Under the pieces are notes generated by a model. That model had not been told where the DNA came from. It saw only the letters and a list, made by a program, of their open reading frames with translations, and did no database searches. Shown here piece by piece: positions 35,739 to 44,661 of a DNA stretch of 64,000 nt (position 1 is its first letter; each line of letters starts with the position of its first letter). The position numbers and the translations under genes are program-made. This stretch comes from an uncultured Clostridia bacterium. GTDB taxonomy: Bacteria > Bacillota > Clostridia > Oscillospirales > Acutalibacteraceae. Location of the stretch: the NCBI GenBank assembly GCA_946407065.1, contig CAMJMQ010000002.1, positions 119,919-183,918 of the forward strand. Reading direction: 5' to 3'.

Positions 35739-36758
35739 ATGAAAGCCCGTTTTTTCAGCGGCAAGCCTCGATTGGTCTTTTTCCTCTGCTATACATTATT
35801 ATTTATCCTCGCGGTACAGGCGGCGGCATTCGTTCTGCCGTTCGTGCTGTCACTTTTGACCGCGGTATTGATGAAGCCGCTGTTTGACTATCTGCGGAAG
35901 AGCTTTGGTTTTCGATCCTCCTTTGCTGCGACAGCGCTCACCCTGTTGGTGTTCGGCGTGGTATTCGCCGTGATCGGGATCATCCTTTTTCTCGCGATCA
36001 GTCAGGCGCTGAGCCTGCTGGAGGATTACCGCGGCGTGATCGTCGATCTGTTCCGATCCCCCGAGTTGTTCGACACACTGAAAGAGAACATCATCTCGGG
36101 GAACCTGCTCAGTACCGTGACCTCGGTCGCATCGACGCTGTTCCATGCGGTACCGCTCGGGATCACCTTTGTGATCGTGACCTTTGCGCTGACGGTCTTT
36201 TTCCTGCACCATTTAGGTAAATTGCGTGATGATCTGCTGGATCGGGCAGGGGAGTACAGCGAGGTTCTGGGTAATGTCATGCACATCGCGGGCGATACCC
36301 TGCGCCGACTGATCCGCTCCTATCTGATTTTATACGCGATCACCTTCGTCGAGGCGGTCTTTATCTTCTGCCTCACGGGCGTCGAATATCCGATCGCGTT
36401 CGCGTTTGTGACCGCCGTCGCCGATGTGCTGCCGATCTTAGGCCCCGGCACGGTCTATGTGCCGTTTGCCGTTATCTTTATTCTGCAAAAGAATTATATT
36501 GGCGGCGTGATCCTGCTGGTATACTTTCTATTGACCGTCGTGATCCGCCAGATCCTTGAGCCGCGCATCGTATCCGATCAGGTCAAGGTACATCCGCTGG
36601 TGGTGCTCTCGGCGATCTATTTCTCCATCGTCAGCATGAACATCTGGGTGCTGTTTTACGTCGTCAGCATTTTCATCGCCTATCGGATCCTCGACACTGC
36701 ACACGTTTTTGATACAGAGCACCATAATCCGATGGGTGGAATCGGTGATATCTCTTGA
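35739..36758 (+). CDS. AI-2E/YtvI-family membrane protein
   Basis: A 339-residue polytopic membrane protein with about 7-8 hydrophobic helices. It has the conserved C-terminal signature of the PF01594 family: VTAVADVLPILGPGTVYVPF, VVIRQILEPRIVSDQVKVHP and LVVLSAIYFSIVSMN. Members include AI-2 exporters, Na+/H+-type transporters and the sporulation-linked YtvI, which this resembles. The substrate cannot be told. The stop codon overlaps the -35 of the murD promoter. It converges with no gene and is probably monocistronic. Confidence 0.85.
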   Translation: MKARFFSGKPRLVFFLCYTLLFILAVQAAAFVLPFVLSLLTAVLMKPLFDYLRKSFGFRSSFAATALTLLVFGVVFAVIGIILFLAISQALSLLEDYRGVIVDLFRSPELFDTLKENIISGNLLSTVTSVASTLFHAVPLGITFVIVTFALTVFFLHHLGKLRDDLLDRAGEYSEVLGNVMHIAGDTLRRLIRSYLILYAITFVEAVFIFCLTGVEYPIAFAFVTAVADVLPILGPGTVYVPFAVIFILQKNYIGGVILLVYFLLTVVIRQILEPRIVSDQVKVHPLVVLSAIYFSIVSMNIWVLFYVVSIFIAYRILDTAHVFDTEHHNPMGGIGDIS

Positions 36759-36782
36759 TATTTTTTTATAATATAGTATAAT
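36755..36782 (+). promoter_or_regulatory. Promoter of murD
   Basis: TTGATA (36755-36760), 16-base spacer, TATAAT (36777-36782), overlapping the stop codon of the preceding gene. Confidence 0.7.
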
Positions 36783-36827
36783 ACAATTATATATAATAGA
36801 TAAATCTGTGCTTTTGGAGGCATACAA

Positions 36828-38216
36828 ATGAAACAGAGTATCGACAGTTTTTTTGAATCCATCCGCGGAAAGCGCATTGCGCTGATCGGCATGGGCCGCA
36901 GTCATATGCCGCTGATCCCGCTGTTTACCAAGTACGGCGCGACCGTCATCGCCTGCGACAAGCGTGATGAAGAAGCGCTTGGTGAGATCGCACAGAAGGC
37001 GAAGGCGGACGGCGCACAGCTTTCCTTAGGCGAGCATTATCTCGACGACATCGACGTCGATATCGCGCTGCGTACCCCCGGCATGCGCTTTTGGAGTGAC
37101 GAGCTCAATGCCCTGCGTGAGAAAGGCGTGACCATCCGCTCCGAGATGGAGATCTTTTTCGACATCTGTCCGTGCAAGATCTACGCGGTGACAGGCTCTG
37201 ACGGCAAGACCACGACCACCACCGTCATCGCCGAAATGCTCAGAGCCGACGGCTATACCGTCCATGTCGGCGGCAATATCGGCAAGCCCCTCCTGCCCGA
37301 GATCGAGACTATTTCGCCCGATGATGTCTGCGTGGTGGAGTTGTCCTCCTTCCAGCTGATCTCCATGCGCCAAAGCCCCGACGTCGCGGTCGTGACCAAC
37401 CTCGCGCCCAACCACCTCGACGTTCACAAGGATATGGAGGAGTACATAGAAGCAAAGCGGAATATCATTCTTTATCAGAATGAAAAGCAAAAAGCTGTTC
37501 TCAATTACGATAACGAGATCACCCGATTATTTGAGCTGAGCTGCAAGGGAGAGGTCGTCTTTTTCTCCCGCACCAAAAAGCTCCGTCACGGTGCGTATCT
37601 CGACGGCGCCACCATCGAGTACGCGGAGGACGGCAAGATCTTTGATGTGCTCGATATCCATGAGATCAAGATCCCCGGCATGCACAATGTCGAGAACTAT
37701 ATGACCGCGATCTGCGCTGTTTGGGGCGACGTCAGCGTCGACAGCATCCGCAAGGTCGCGCGTGAATTCGGCGGCGTGGAGCACCGTGCCGAGTTCGTCC
37801 GTGAGCTCGACGGCGTCAAGTATTACAACGACTCCATCGCCTCCAGCCCGACCCGTACCGCCAGCGGCACCCTGTCGCTCTATGACTTCAAGCTGATCCT
37901 GATTGCGGGCGGCTATGACAAGCACCTCGACTACACCGAGCTGGGCGACAAGATCTGCGACAAGGTCAAGCTCGCGATCCTGATGGGCGCGACTGCCGAC
38001 AAGATCGAGACCGCGATCAGAAAGTCGCCTAAATATACCGAGAATAACCCTATCATCATCCGTGTCAATAACATGGAAGAGGCGGTAAAATGCGCGCGTG
38101 AGAATGCCGTTGAGGGCGATATCGTATCTATGTCACCCGCGTCCGCGAGCTTCGATCTGTACAAGGATTTTGATGCACGCGGCAAGCACTTCAAAGCGCT
38201 GGTCAACGCCTTATGA
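36828..38216 (+). CDS. murD: UDP-N-acetylmuramoylalanine--D-glutamate ligase
   Basis: A 462-residue Mur ligase that adds D-Glu to UDP-MurNAc-L-Ala in the cytoplasmic stage of peptidoglycan synthesis. The N-terminal Rossmann part has RIALIGMGRSHMPL. The ATP site is AVTGSDGKTTTTTVIAEML. Then come GGNIGKPLL, VVELSSFQL, TNLAPNHLDVH, HRAEFVRELDGVKYYNDSIA and SSPTRTASGTL. TTTTGGAGG precedes the ATG. It stands apart from the usual division/cell-wall cluster and overlaps an acetyltransferase gene by 4 bases. Confidence 0.95.
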   Translation: MKQSIDSFFESIRGKRIALIGMGRSHMPLIPLFTKYGATVIACDKRDEEALGEIAQKAKADGAQLSLGEHYLDDIDVDIALRTPGMRFWSDELNALREKGVTIRSEMEIFFDICPCKIYAVTGSDGKTTTTTVIAEMLRADGYTVHVGGNIGKPLLPEIETISPDDVCVVELSSFQLISMRQSPDVAVVTNLAPNHLDVHKDMEEYIEAKRNIILYQNEKQKAVLNYDNEITRLFELSCKGEVVFFSRTKKLRHGAYLDGATIEYAEDGKIFDVLDIHEIKIPGMHNVENYMTAICAVWGDVSVDSIRKVAREFGGVEHRAEFVRELDGVKYYNDSIASSPTRTASGTLSLYDFKLILIAGGYDKHLDYTELGDKICDKVKLAILMGATADKIETAIRKSPKYTENNPIIIRVNNMEEAVKCARENAVEGDIVSMSPASASFDLYKDFDARGKHFKALVNAL

Positions 38217-38968
38217 TCCGACAGGCGGATCAAAGCAGCCTGCGTTCCTTTCACACAAACGATCCGTTTTATACCCGTATCCTCTCGCTGTACGAAAGCT
38301 ATGGCGGAGGATATGATTTTGTCGGCTTTTGGGTGCAGGAAACGGACGGCAAGTTCACCGCGGCGATCTCCCGCTTTGAGGACAAATTCAGCCTGTATCT
38401 CACGGATACATCCGATCTTGAAGAGATCAGTGCCTTCCTGCGGTTTCAGGGCGCGGGAGCGGTGATGGCCGCACGTGGCTTTTCGCTTGATTTACGGGCG
38501 GAACGTGTAATAAAAGGACAGGTTTTGCGCTATATCGGCGAGCAATATAATTCTAAATTAGAATTATACTCACCCGAGATCAAACCGTTTTATGAGCTGT
38601 TACAAAGCTGCGCGAGCGAGATCTTCCTCGTGCCGGAATACATGACCTTTCTGTCGGATGTGACCCATCGCCGCAACCTCGGCAAATGCACGCTCCTCGG
38701 CACGGACATCGACGGGACACTTGTGTCCGGTTTAATGACTGTGTCAGAAACGTCATCTGCTGTTATCCTCGGCGCAGTGGCGACCCATCCTGACTTTCGC
38801 CGCAGGGGATTGTCACGCGAGCTGGTGCGTACACTCGCGTCACAGCTCAACGCGCAGGGCAGAGAGGCATATGTCTTCAGCGCCAGTGAAGCGAACACCC
38901 GATTTTATCAGCACTCAGGCTTCACGGTCTGCGCCGAATTCACAGAGTTGTTAGGCTCCCTTTTCTGA
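38213..38968 (+). CDS. GNAT-family N-acetyltransferase
   Basis: A 251-residue protein whose ATG overlaps the murD stop (ATGA), so translation is probably coupled. The C-terminal half has the GNAT fold with the acetyl-CoA-binding VILGAVATHPDFRRRGLSRE (R-R-x-G-L-S), followed by LVRTLASQL and EAYVFSASEANTRFYQHSGF. The N-terminal half (1-110) is less conserved. The substrate is unknown. Coupling to murD hints at a cell-wall or housekeeping role, but that is weak. Confidence 0.85.
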   Translation: MIRQADQSSLRSFHTNDPFYTRILSLYESYGGGYDFVGFWVQETDGKFTAAISRFEDKFSLYLTDTSDLEEISAFLRFQGAGAVMAARGFSLDLRAERVIKGQVLRYIGEQYNSKLELYSPEIKPFYELLQSCASEIFLVPEYMTFLSDVTHRRNLGKCTLLGTDIDGTLVSGLMTVSETSSAVILGAVATHPDFRRRGLSRELVRTLASQLNAQGREAYVFSASEANTRFYQHSGFTVCAEFTELLGSLF

Positions 38969-39086
38969 GTGATTTATTATCAATAGTCATTGCGAGGCAT
39001 TTATGCCGTGGCAATCTCAACCGATTAAAAAGGGTACAACACCCCGCCCTCGTACCAAGGAATTTTTTCCGCCACATGGAGAGAAT

Positions 39087-40343
39087 ATGAAAAACTTATT
39101 TGAATTTGATGACAAAATCCGCTCCGCCGCCGACAAAGCGATGGCGCTTTGCCGCGAGCATTTTGAGGAGATCGAGCGGATCAAGGAATATAATCAGCAA
39201 AAGATGCTCAAGGCGTTTCAGGAATATAACGTCAGCGAGGCGATGTTCGCCGGATCGACAGGCTACGGCTATGACGACCGCGGCAGAGATACGCTCGATA
39301 AGATCTATGCCTATGTGTTCGATGCGGAGGACGCTTTAGCACGTCAGCATTTTTTGAGCGGCACGCATACATTGACTGTCGCGCTGTTCGGCGTACTGCG
39401 CCCGGGGGATGAGATGCTCAGCGTGACAGGCACACCCTACGACACTATCCAGCCTGTGATCGGCATTACCGAATGCTCGGGATCGCTGGTCGATTTCGGC
39501 ATCCGATACAGCGAGGTCGCCCTGCTCCCCGACGGCACCGTTGACCTCGAGGGCGTCAAAAAGGCGGTCGCCGAGAAGAAGCCCAAGATGGTCTATATCC
39601 AGCGCAGCAAGGGCTATGCCCGACGCCCCTCGCTGAGGGTAAAAGAGATCAAAGCGATCTGTGACATCGTCAAGCCTCTGTCGCCCGATACCGTCATCAT
39701 GCTCGACAACTGCTACGGCGAGTTCACCGAATATGAATCGCCCATCTCGGTCGGCGTGGATCTGATGGCGGGCTCCATGATCAAGAACGCGGGCGGCGGC
39801 ATCGCGCCCACCGGCGGCTATATCGCGGGCAGAGCCGATCTGGTCGCGCTCTGCGCCTATCGTTTATCTTCGCCGGGCACGGGCAGAGAGCTCGGCTGTA
39901 CGCTCGGCACCCTGCGCGAGATGTACCTCGGCGCGTATCATGCTCCTGTCGCGACCGCCGAGGCGATCAAGACCGCCGTTTTCGCTTCGGCGCTCTTCGA
40001 GGTGCTCGGCTATGACGTCGAGCCGCATTATCAGAAGCGCCGCGGCGATATCATCGATGTGATCACCCTCGGCACCCCCGAGAAGCTCTGCGCGTTCTGC
40101 CGCGGCATCCAGAGCGGATCGCCCATCGACAGCTTTGTCACGCCCCAGCCGTCGCCCATGCCGGGCTATGACAGCGACGTCATCATGGCGGCAGGCGCGT
40201 TCACCCTCGGCTCATCCATCGAGATCTCCGCCGACGGCCCGCTCAGAGAGCCCTACGCGGTGTATCTGCAAGGCGGCATCTCCTTTGCCACCGCTAAGAT
40301 CAGCGTCATGCTCGCCGCGCAGGAAGTCGAAAAAGAACAGTAA
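39087..40343 (+). CDS. PLP-dependent YnbB/methionine gamma-lyase-like protein
   Basis: A 418-residue protein of the family annotated as aluminium-resistance or YnbB, related to Cys/Met-metabolism PLP enzymes. GGAGAGAAT precedes ATG 39087; the longer frame from 39003 runs into a B repeat. Seen: GYGYDDRGRDTLDKIYAYVF, ARQHFLSGTHTLTVALFGVL, MVYIQRSKGYARRPSL, MLDNCYGEFTE, and GSMIKNAGGGIAPTGGYIAG with the likely PLP Lys. Its real reaction is not established. In Bacillus, ynbB lies near glnA/hfq genes, which are absent here. Confidence 0.9.
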   Translation: MKNLFEFDDKIRSAADKAMALCREHFEEIERIKEYNQQKMLKAFQEYNVSEAMFAGSTGYGYDDRGRDTLDKIYAYVFDAEDALARQHFLSGTHTLTVALFGVLRPGDEMLSVTGTPYDTIQPVIGITECSGSLVDFGIRYSEVALLPDGTVDLEGVKKAVAEKKPKMVYIQRSKGYARRPSLRVKEIKAICDIVKPLSPDTVIMLDNCYGEFTEYESPISVGVDLMAGSMIKNAGGGIAPTGGYIAGRADLVALCAYRLSSPGTGRELGCTLGTLREMYLGAYHAPVATAEAIKTAVFASALFEVLGYDVEPHYQKRRGDIIDVITLGTPEKLCAFCRGIQSGSPIDSFVTPQPSPMPGYDSDVIMAAGAFTLGSSIEISADGPLREPYAVYLQGGISFATAKISVMLAAQEVEKEQ

Positions 40344-40361
40344 TCAGAACAGAGAAAAAGT

Positions 40362-40395
40362 AAGCGCTCCGGAATTCCGAAGCGCTTTTCTTCTG
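40362..40395 (+). terminator. Two-way terminator between ynbB-like and comEA-like genes
   Basis: AAGCGCT-CCGG-AATT-CCG-A-AGCGCTT hairpin with TTCTTCTGCTT after it, and AAAAAG on the left side for the opposite direction. Confidence 0.8.
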
Positions 40396-40396
40396 C

Positions 40397-40741
40397 TTAT
40401 TTTGCTGTAATATAATAGGCAAACTTGCTATATGCCTTTTCGCCGATTCCTTTGATTGATATCACATCCTCGGCGGCGTTAAAATCACCGTTTTGTTCCC
40501 GATAATCAATGATACTTTGTGCCTGCTTTTCGGACAACCCCGGCAGGGCGCTCAGTTCATCGACAGAGGCGGTATTGATGTTGACCGGCTCGATCTTCAT
40601 CGCGGCGATCTCCTCCGCCGAGTAGCCTTTCGGAGGCTGTCGGTCGACAGCATATGTGTACAATTCCGTGCCGATCACGGCGATCAGTCCGATCACCCCG
40701 ATGATGAGGATGATCGTTCCGTTTTTGATCAGTTTCATCAT
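40397..40741 (-). CDS. ComEA-like helix-hairpin-helix protein
   Basis: A 114-residue protein: one N-terminal transmembrane helix (about 9-30), then a short linker and a helix-hairpin-helix DNA-binding domain: EPVNINTASVDELSALPGLS, QAQSIIDYREQNGDFNAAED and VISIKGIGEKAYSKF. This is the DNA-receptor part of competence ComEA. The usual comEB/comEC genes are absent here. The start may be either of two adjacent ATGs. With dprA further on, it suggests DNA-uptake ability. Confidence 0.87.
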   Translation of the reverse strand: MMKLIKNGTIILIIGVIGLIAVIGTELYTYAVDRQPPKGYSAEEIAAMKIEPVNINTASVDELSALPGLSEKQAQSIIDYREQNGDFNAAEDVISIKGIGEKAYSKFAYYITAK

Positions 40742-40760
40742 ATGTCTTTATTTCAAATAG

Positions 40761-40862
40761 TCATTGCGAAGGGCGCAATCGTTAAGGGTGAGATTGCCAC
40801 GTCGGAATGATATTCCTCCTCGCAATGACGATCTGGAATGCGCCCTGTGGCAATCTCAACCG
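40761..40862. repeat. Family B element
   Basis: GTCATTGCGAAGG ... GAGATTGCCACG ... CTCGCAATGAC then GTGGCAATCTCAACCGG. Similar to those at 30151 and 63841. Confidence 0.8.
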
Positions 40863-40877
40863 GTTCATCAATTTATA

Positions 40878-41321
40878 TTATCTCAATCGCTTAAAAAAGT
40901 CGCTCAAAATCCGACTGCACTCCTCCTGCATCACCCCGCCCTGATAAGCGGGATGGAACGCGAGTGGCAGACTGAGCACATCCGCCACCGAGCCGCAGCA
41001 GCCGTTCTTCGGGTCATACGCGCCGAAGTAGACCTGCGGGATCCTCGCGTTGACGATCGCGCCCGCGCACATGGGGCAGGGCTCCAAGGTGACATACAAC
41101 TCACATTCCCACAGCCGCCAGCCGCCTAATCTCTGACAGGCGTTATTGATCGCCTCGAGCTCGGCGTGATACAGCGCGTTTTTGCCTTTTTCACGGCGAT
41201 TTCTGCCCTCGCCGACGATCTCACCGTTGCGGACAACGACAGCTCCGACCGGCACCTCGCCGTCGTCAAAGGCTTCCTGTGCGAGCGCAAGTGCCCGCTC
41301 CATCATCTTTTCGTCCATCAC
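40878..41321 (-). CDS. tadA: tRNA(adenine34) deaminase TadA
   Basis: A 147-residue zinc deaminase that makes inosine at tRNA wobble position 34. The zinc site is HAELEA (His-Ala-Glu) and PCPMCAGA (Pro-Cys-x-x-Cys). EVPVGAVVVRNGEIVGEG and GAYDPKNGCCGSVAD are typical of TadA. Its start overlaps the stop of the CPBP gene upstream, so the two form an operon with coupled translation. Confidence 0.95.
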   Translation of the reverse strand: MMDEKMMERALALAQEAFDDGEVPVGAVVVRNGEIVGEGRNRREKGKNALYHAELEAINNACQRLGGWRLWECELYVTLEPCPMCAGAIVNARIPQVYFGAYDPKNGCCGSVADVLSLPLAFHPAYQGGVMQEECSRILSDFFKRLR

Positions 41322-42370
41322 GCCGCGCCCATCACCAGACTGAGCATGCTGTAAGTCACCATCACGGCGGCAAACGCGATCAGGGTAGGGGAGGTGATGG
41401 CGGTCTTGACCTTCTCCTTATACGGCAATACGGTGTTGCCGTTTTTGAGGGTGAAGAAGCTGCCGTCATTCTTGTTGATAAAGCGCTTGATAAAGATGAA
41501 CGAGAGGATACCCAGGATCACAAAGAGGATACCGTAGCACATATTGGCGGTCATTTCATCCAGGATCTTGTAAGAGATGAGGATATCCGACAGCACGGAC
41601 AGTCCGTTGTTCAAGAAGTGCACGATGATCGAGGGCAGCAGCGAATTGGTCTTGATGTCGATGAACGCGAATACCAGTCCGCAGCAAAAGGTGAACGGCA
41701 GCTGTACAAAGTTGCCGTGCATCAGCGCGAACGCCGCGGAGGAGATGATGATCGCCAAGCCCTCCGAGTACGGTCTCAGCACCCCCATGACGATGCCGCG
41801 GAACGCAAATTCCTCCGCGAATGCGGGCAGGATCGCCACGACCAGGATGTACAGCAGGATATTCGGCTGATCGCCAACCTCAAAGCTGCCGCCGGTGTTC
41901 TCCACACCGAAGAGTCCGAATACGCCGTTGACTAAAGAAACGACGTAGTTGCTCATCAGTGAAAAGGCGAGTCCGATCACGCACAGCTGTGCTAAAAATC
42001 CGCCGCGAATTTTCTCAAAAGGAAATATAGCGGCGAAGCGCAGACGGCGGATCAGGCAGTAGATCAGTCCGACGAGGAAAAAGACGAACATGGAGATCAT
42101 GCCGTTTTCCAGCAGTGTCAGCACTCCCGCCGATCCCTCTTCACGAACTCCCAGCGCTGTTAAGATAAAGACGACGACAACGCTGATGATCAATTCCGCG
42201 CCGAAGAAAAGGAGCAGGAGCACCCCCGTGCTGTTGGCGTTTTTTCTGAGCAAGCGGCGATACGTGTTCTTACGCTGCTGTTCGGGGGTGGGCTGCGGCG
42301 GATAGCAGACCGGCTGCATATACTGCTGCGGGGGATAGGGATATTGTGTCGGTTGTGAATAATATTGCAC
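41318..42370 (-). CDS. CPBP-family intramembrane metalloprotease
   Basis: A 350-residue membrane protein starting at GTG 42370 (AGGAG 8 bases upstream). The N-tail is rich in Gln, Pro and Tyr (QYYSQPTQYPYPPQQYMQPV). About eight transmembrane helices follow. The CPBP (Abi/CAAX) motifs are present: ILPAFAEEFAFRGIVMG (Glu-Glu-x3-Arg), AALMHGNFVQLPF-type His, and VHFLNNGLS. Members cut membrane proteins or serve in bacteriocin self-immunity. The substrate is unknown. The low-complexity tail may bind partners. Confidence 0.9.
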   Translation of the reverse strand: MQYYSQPTQYPYPPQQYMQPVCYPPQPTPEQQRKNTYRRLLRKNANSTGVLLLLFFGAELIISVVVVFILTALGVREEGSAGVLTLLENGMISMFVFFLVGLIYCLIRRLRFAAIFPFEKIRGGFLAQLCVIGLAFSLMSNYVVSLVNGVFGLFGVENTGGSFEVGDQPNILLYILVVAILPAFAEEFAFRGIVMGVLRPYSEGLAIIISSAAFALMHGNFVQLPFTFCCGLVFAFIDIKTNSLLPSIIVHFLNNGLSVLSDILISYKILDEMTANMCYGILFVILGILSFIFIKRFINKNDGSFFTLKNGNTVLPYKEKVKTAITSPTLIAFAAVMVTYSMLSLVMGAA

Positions 42371-42442
42371 GGTTCATTCTCCTATATATTGGTTTCTGTT
42401 AACATAATCATTATCATCAAACAATGATCGGTAAAATAATCC

Positions 42443-42471
42443 TTGACAAATATCAATGAAGATATTATAAT
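42443..42471 (+). promoter_or_regulatory. Consensus promoter of infC operon
   Basis: TTGACA (42443-42448), 17-base spacer, TATAAT (42466-42471). Confidence 0.92.
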
Positions 42472-42477
42472 ACATAA

Positions 42478-42620
42478 CGAAAACAAAGTAAAGCGGAATT
42501 CCGTAAATTTGACGGATTTGGCTTTCACCTGTGGGGTGTCGTCTGCACGGGTCAATACAATCGGGGAGTATTCCCTTATCTTTGTATTGCATGCGGACGG
42601 AGCTTTCTGTCCGCTTTTTC
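42478..42620 (+). ncRNA. L20-type leader with attenuator
   Basis: An about 175-base leader precedes infC. It has a CAATACAA/TTGTATTG stem (42553-42560, 42582-42589) around a GGGGA/TCCC-type hairpin. A terminator follows: GCGGACGG pairs with CTGTCCGC (42593-42614), then TTTTTC. Ribosomal protein L20 is known to repress this operon through such a leader in Firmicutes. The match is by position and structure, not by profile. Confidence 0.75.
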
Positions 42621-42652
42621 ATTTGTTAAAGAATCTTTGGAGGTGCTTACAC

Positions 42653-43180
42653 ATCGCTAAACAGGAACCTCAAATCAATGAGGAAATTCGTGACAGAGAG
42701 TTACGCGTAATCGGATCTGACGGCACACAGCTCGGCATCATGTCGGCTGCCGACGCCCAGCATATCGCGGACGAAAAGAATCTCGACCTCGTCAAGATCG
42801 CTCCCCAGGCAAAGCCGCCTGTCTGCAAGATCATGGACTACGGCAAGTATCGCTTTGAACAGGCGAAGCGTGAAAAAGAGGCGAGAAAAAATCAGCATAC
42901 CGTCGAGGTCAAGGAGATTAAGCTCTCCCTGAATATCGATACTCATGACTTTAACACCAAGCTCAAGAATGCCAAAAAATTCCTGACGCACGGCGATAAG
43001 GTCAAGGTTTCTATCCGCTTTCGCGGACGAGAGATGGGACATTCCGAGTATGGCTACGATATCATGAAGCGTTTTTCCGACGCTTGCGCCGAAGAGGCGA
43101 ATATCGAACGTCCGGCAAAGCTGGACGGTCGCCAGATGATCATGTTCCTGGCTCCCAAGCCCGCTAAGCCCACCAAATAA
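42653..43180 (+). CDS. infC: Translation initiation factor IF-3, AUC start
   Basis: A 175-residue IF-3, which keeps ribosomal subunits apart and checks start codons. No ATG, GTG or TTG fits. ATC 42653 lies 7 bases after GGAGGTG, just before the conserved [20 protein letters not shown], so ATC is the start. IF-3 genes typically use rare starts, by which the protein limits its own synthesis. The rest has [39 protein letters not shown] and [18 protein letters not shown]. It heads the infC-rpmI-rplT operon. Confidence 0.96.
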   Translation: MAKQEPQINEEIRDRELRVIGSDGTQLGIMSAADAQHIADEKNLDLVKIAPQAKPPVCKIMDYGKYRFEQAKREKEARKNQHTVEVKEIKLSLNIDTHDFNTKLKNAKKFLTHGDKVKVSIRFRGREMGHSEYGYDIMKRFSDACAEEANIERPAKLDGRQMIMFLAPKPAKPTK

Positions 43181-43256
43181 TAAACCGTTACAGTATTGCG
43201 GGGTTGACAATGTCGACCCGAGGCAATCTCAACCGATTAAAAGGAGGATTATTAAT

Positions 43257-43454
43257 ATGCCTAAGATCAAAACACACAGCGGCGCGAAGAAGCGCTTCAA
43301 ATTGAGCAAGAACGGTAAGGTTATCCGCGCTCATGCTAACAAGAGCCATATCCTGAACAAGAAGACCACCAAGCGTAAGAGAGGTCTGAGAAAGACCGCT
43401 GTCGCGGACAAGACCAATGTAGCTCAGGTCAAGCGCCTGATCCCCTACAAATAA
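43257..43454 (+). CDS. rpmI: 50S ribosomal protein L35
   Basis: A 65-residue basic protein with [20 protein letters not shown], then [15 protein letters not shown], the standard L35 sequence pattern. AAAAGGAGG precedes the ATG. It is the second gene of the infC operon; a B repeat piece (GGCAATCTCAACCG) sits in the gap upstream. Confidence 0.98.
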   Translation: MPKIKTHSGAKKRFKLSKNGKVIRAHANKSHILNKKTTKRKRGLRKTAVADKTNVAQVKRLIPYK

Positions 43455-43490
43455 TAACGCTAATTTAAGAATTATCGGAGGTAAAGATAA

Positions 43491-43841
43491 ATGGCACGTA
43501 TTAAAGGCGCGATGATGACTCGCAAGAGAAGAAAAAAGACATTAAAGCTCGCTAAGGGCTATTACGGTGCAAAGAGTAAGCACTTTAAGATGGCGAAGCA
43601 GCAGGTGATGAAGAGCGGTAACTACGCTTACATCGGCCGCAAGCAGAAGAAGAGAGATTTCCGCAGACTGTGGATCACCCGTATCTCTGCCGGCTGCAAG
43701 GCGAACGGCACCAACTATTCTACCTTTATGAACGGTCTGAAGAAAGCCGGCATCACCCTGAACCGCAAGGTGCTGTCCGAGATCGCGATCGCCGATCCCG
43801 CCGCTTTCACCGCTCTCGTAGAGCAGGTTAAAAACGCATAA
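43491..43841 (+). CDS. rplT: 50S ribosomal protein L20
   Basis: A 116-residue protein with [36 protein letters not shown] and [20 protein letters not shown]. It binds 23S rRNA early in assembly and, in Firmicutes, the leader upstream of infC as repressor. ATCGGAGG precedes the ATG. It is last in the operon. Confidence 0.98.
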   Translation: MARIKGAMMTRKRRKKTLKLAKGYYGAKSKHFKMAKQQVMKSGNYAYIGRKQKKRDFRRLWITRISAGCKANGTNYSTFMNGLKKAGITLNRKVLSEIAIADPAAFTALVEQVKNA

Positions 43842-43853
43842 AAAGCTATAACT

Positions 43854-43882
43854 GCGTTTGGGTCACCCCCAAACGCTTTTAT
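43854..43882 (+). terminator. Terminator of infC-rpmI-rplT operon
   Basis: GCGTTTGGG/CCCAAACGC stem (9 pairs) with TCACC loop and TTTTATATT tail. Confidence 0.92.
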
Positions 43883-43933
43883 ATTGTCCGTCATAATAAA
43901 CATCGACCTCGGCAATTCCGCTGCAATGTCTAT

Positions 43934-44600
43934 TGTAGGGGAGGGGCTTGCCCCTCCCGAAACGCATGTATAAATCCTATTTAAACGCGGAGCAAATCAA
44001 TTTCTCCGTAGGGTACGGCATTTATGACGTACCGAGCATGACGGGTGTTTCAGGTATCGAGAACACGAGATAGGAACACAACGTTTCTGCCATGCGGGTC
44101 GTCGGACACGCGTGTCGGCGCCGACCCCTACAAATCCGCTGCAATGTCTATTGTAGGGGAGGGGCTTGCCCCTCCCGAAACATCTGTCGAGATGAATCCC
44201 AAATGCGAAGCACATCAAACGCTCTACCGCGGGTCGTCATAAATGCCGACCCCTACAAATTCACTGTGACGTTTATCGTAGGGGAGGGGCTTGCTCCTCC
44301 CGAAACGCATGTATAAATCCTATTTAAACGCGGAGCTAATCAATTGTTCCGTAGGGTACGGCATTTATGACGTACCGAGAATGATGGGCGTTTCAGGTAT
44401 CGAGAACACGAGATAGGAATACAACGTTTCTGCCATGCGGGTCGTCGGACACGCGTGTCGGCGCCGACCCCTACAAATTCGCTGCAACGTCTATTGTAGG
44501 GGAGGGGCTTGCTCCCCGTTGGGGAGACGTCACGAAGTGACAGTGGGGGAGGCGTCTCCGCCGAGGAATGCCCCTCCCGAAACGTTTGTATAGATGATAC
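43934..44600. repeat. Higher-order tandem repeat of D and E elements
   Basis: Family D starts at 43934, 44152, 44277 and 44495, giving spacings of 218, 125 and 218 bases. The pattern therefore repeats with a 343-base period, nearly two periods long. The 218-base part holds GTAGGGTACGGCATTTATGA, GAGAACACGAGATAGGAA and TCGGACACGCGTGTCGGC. It fills nearly all of the 43842-44661 gap, with no gene. Confidence 0.85.
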
Positions 44601-44661
44601 CCAAACGCGAAGCATATCCAACGCCCCCAACCATAATATTTTAACCACAACAGGTAACCAT

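Noticed and set aside
42443..42652. Upstream ATG/TTG extension of infC
   Set aside because: It covers the promoter and the structured leader; IF-3 begins at the conserved EPQINEEIR region after ATC.
43934..44600. CRISPR array
   Set aside because: The repeats are long (125-218 bases) and few, without regular short repeats and unique spacers.
44509..44661. Longer start of the SpoU methyltransferase
   Set aside because: The extra 51 residues are encoded by family D repeat sequence.
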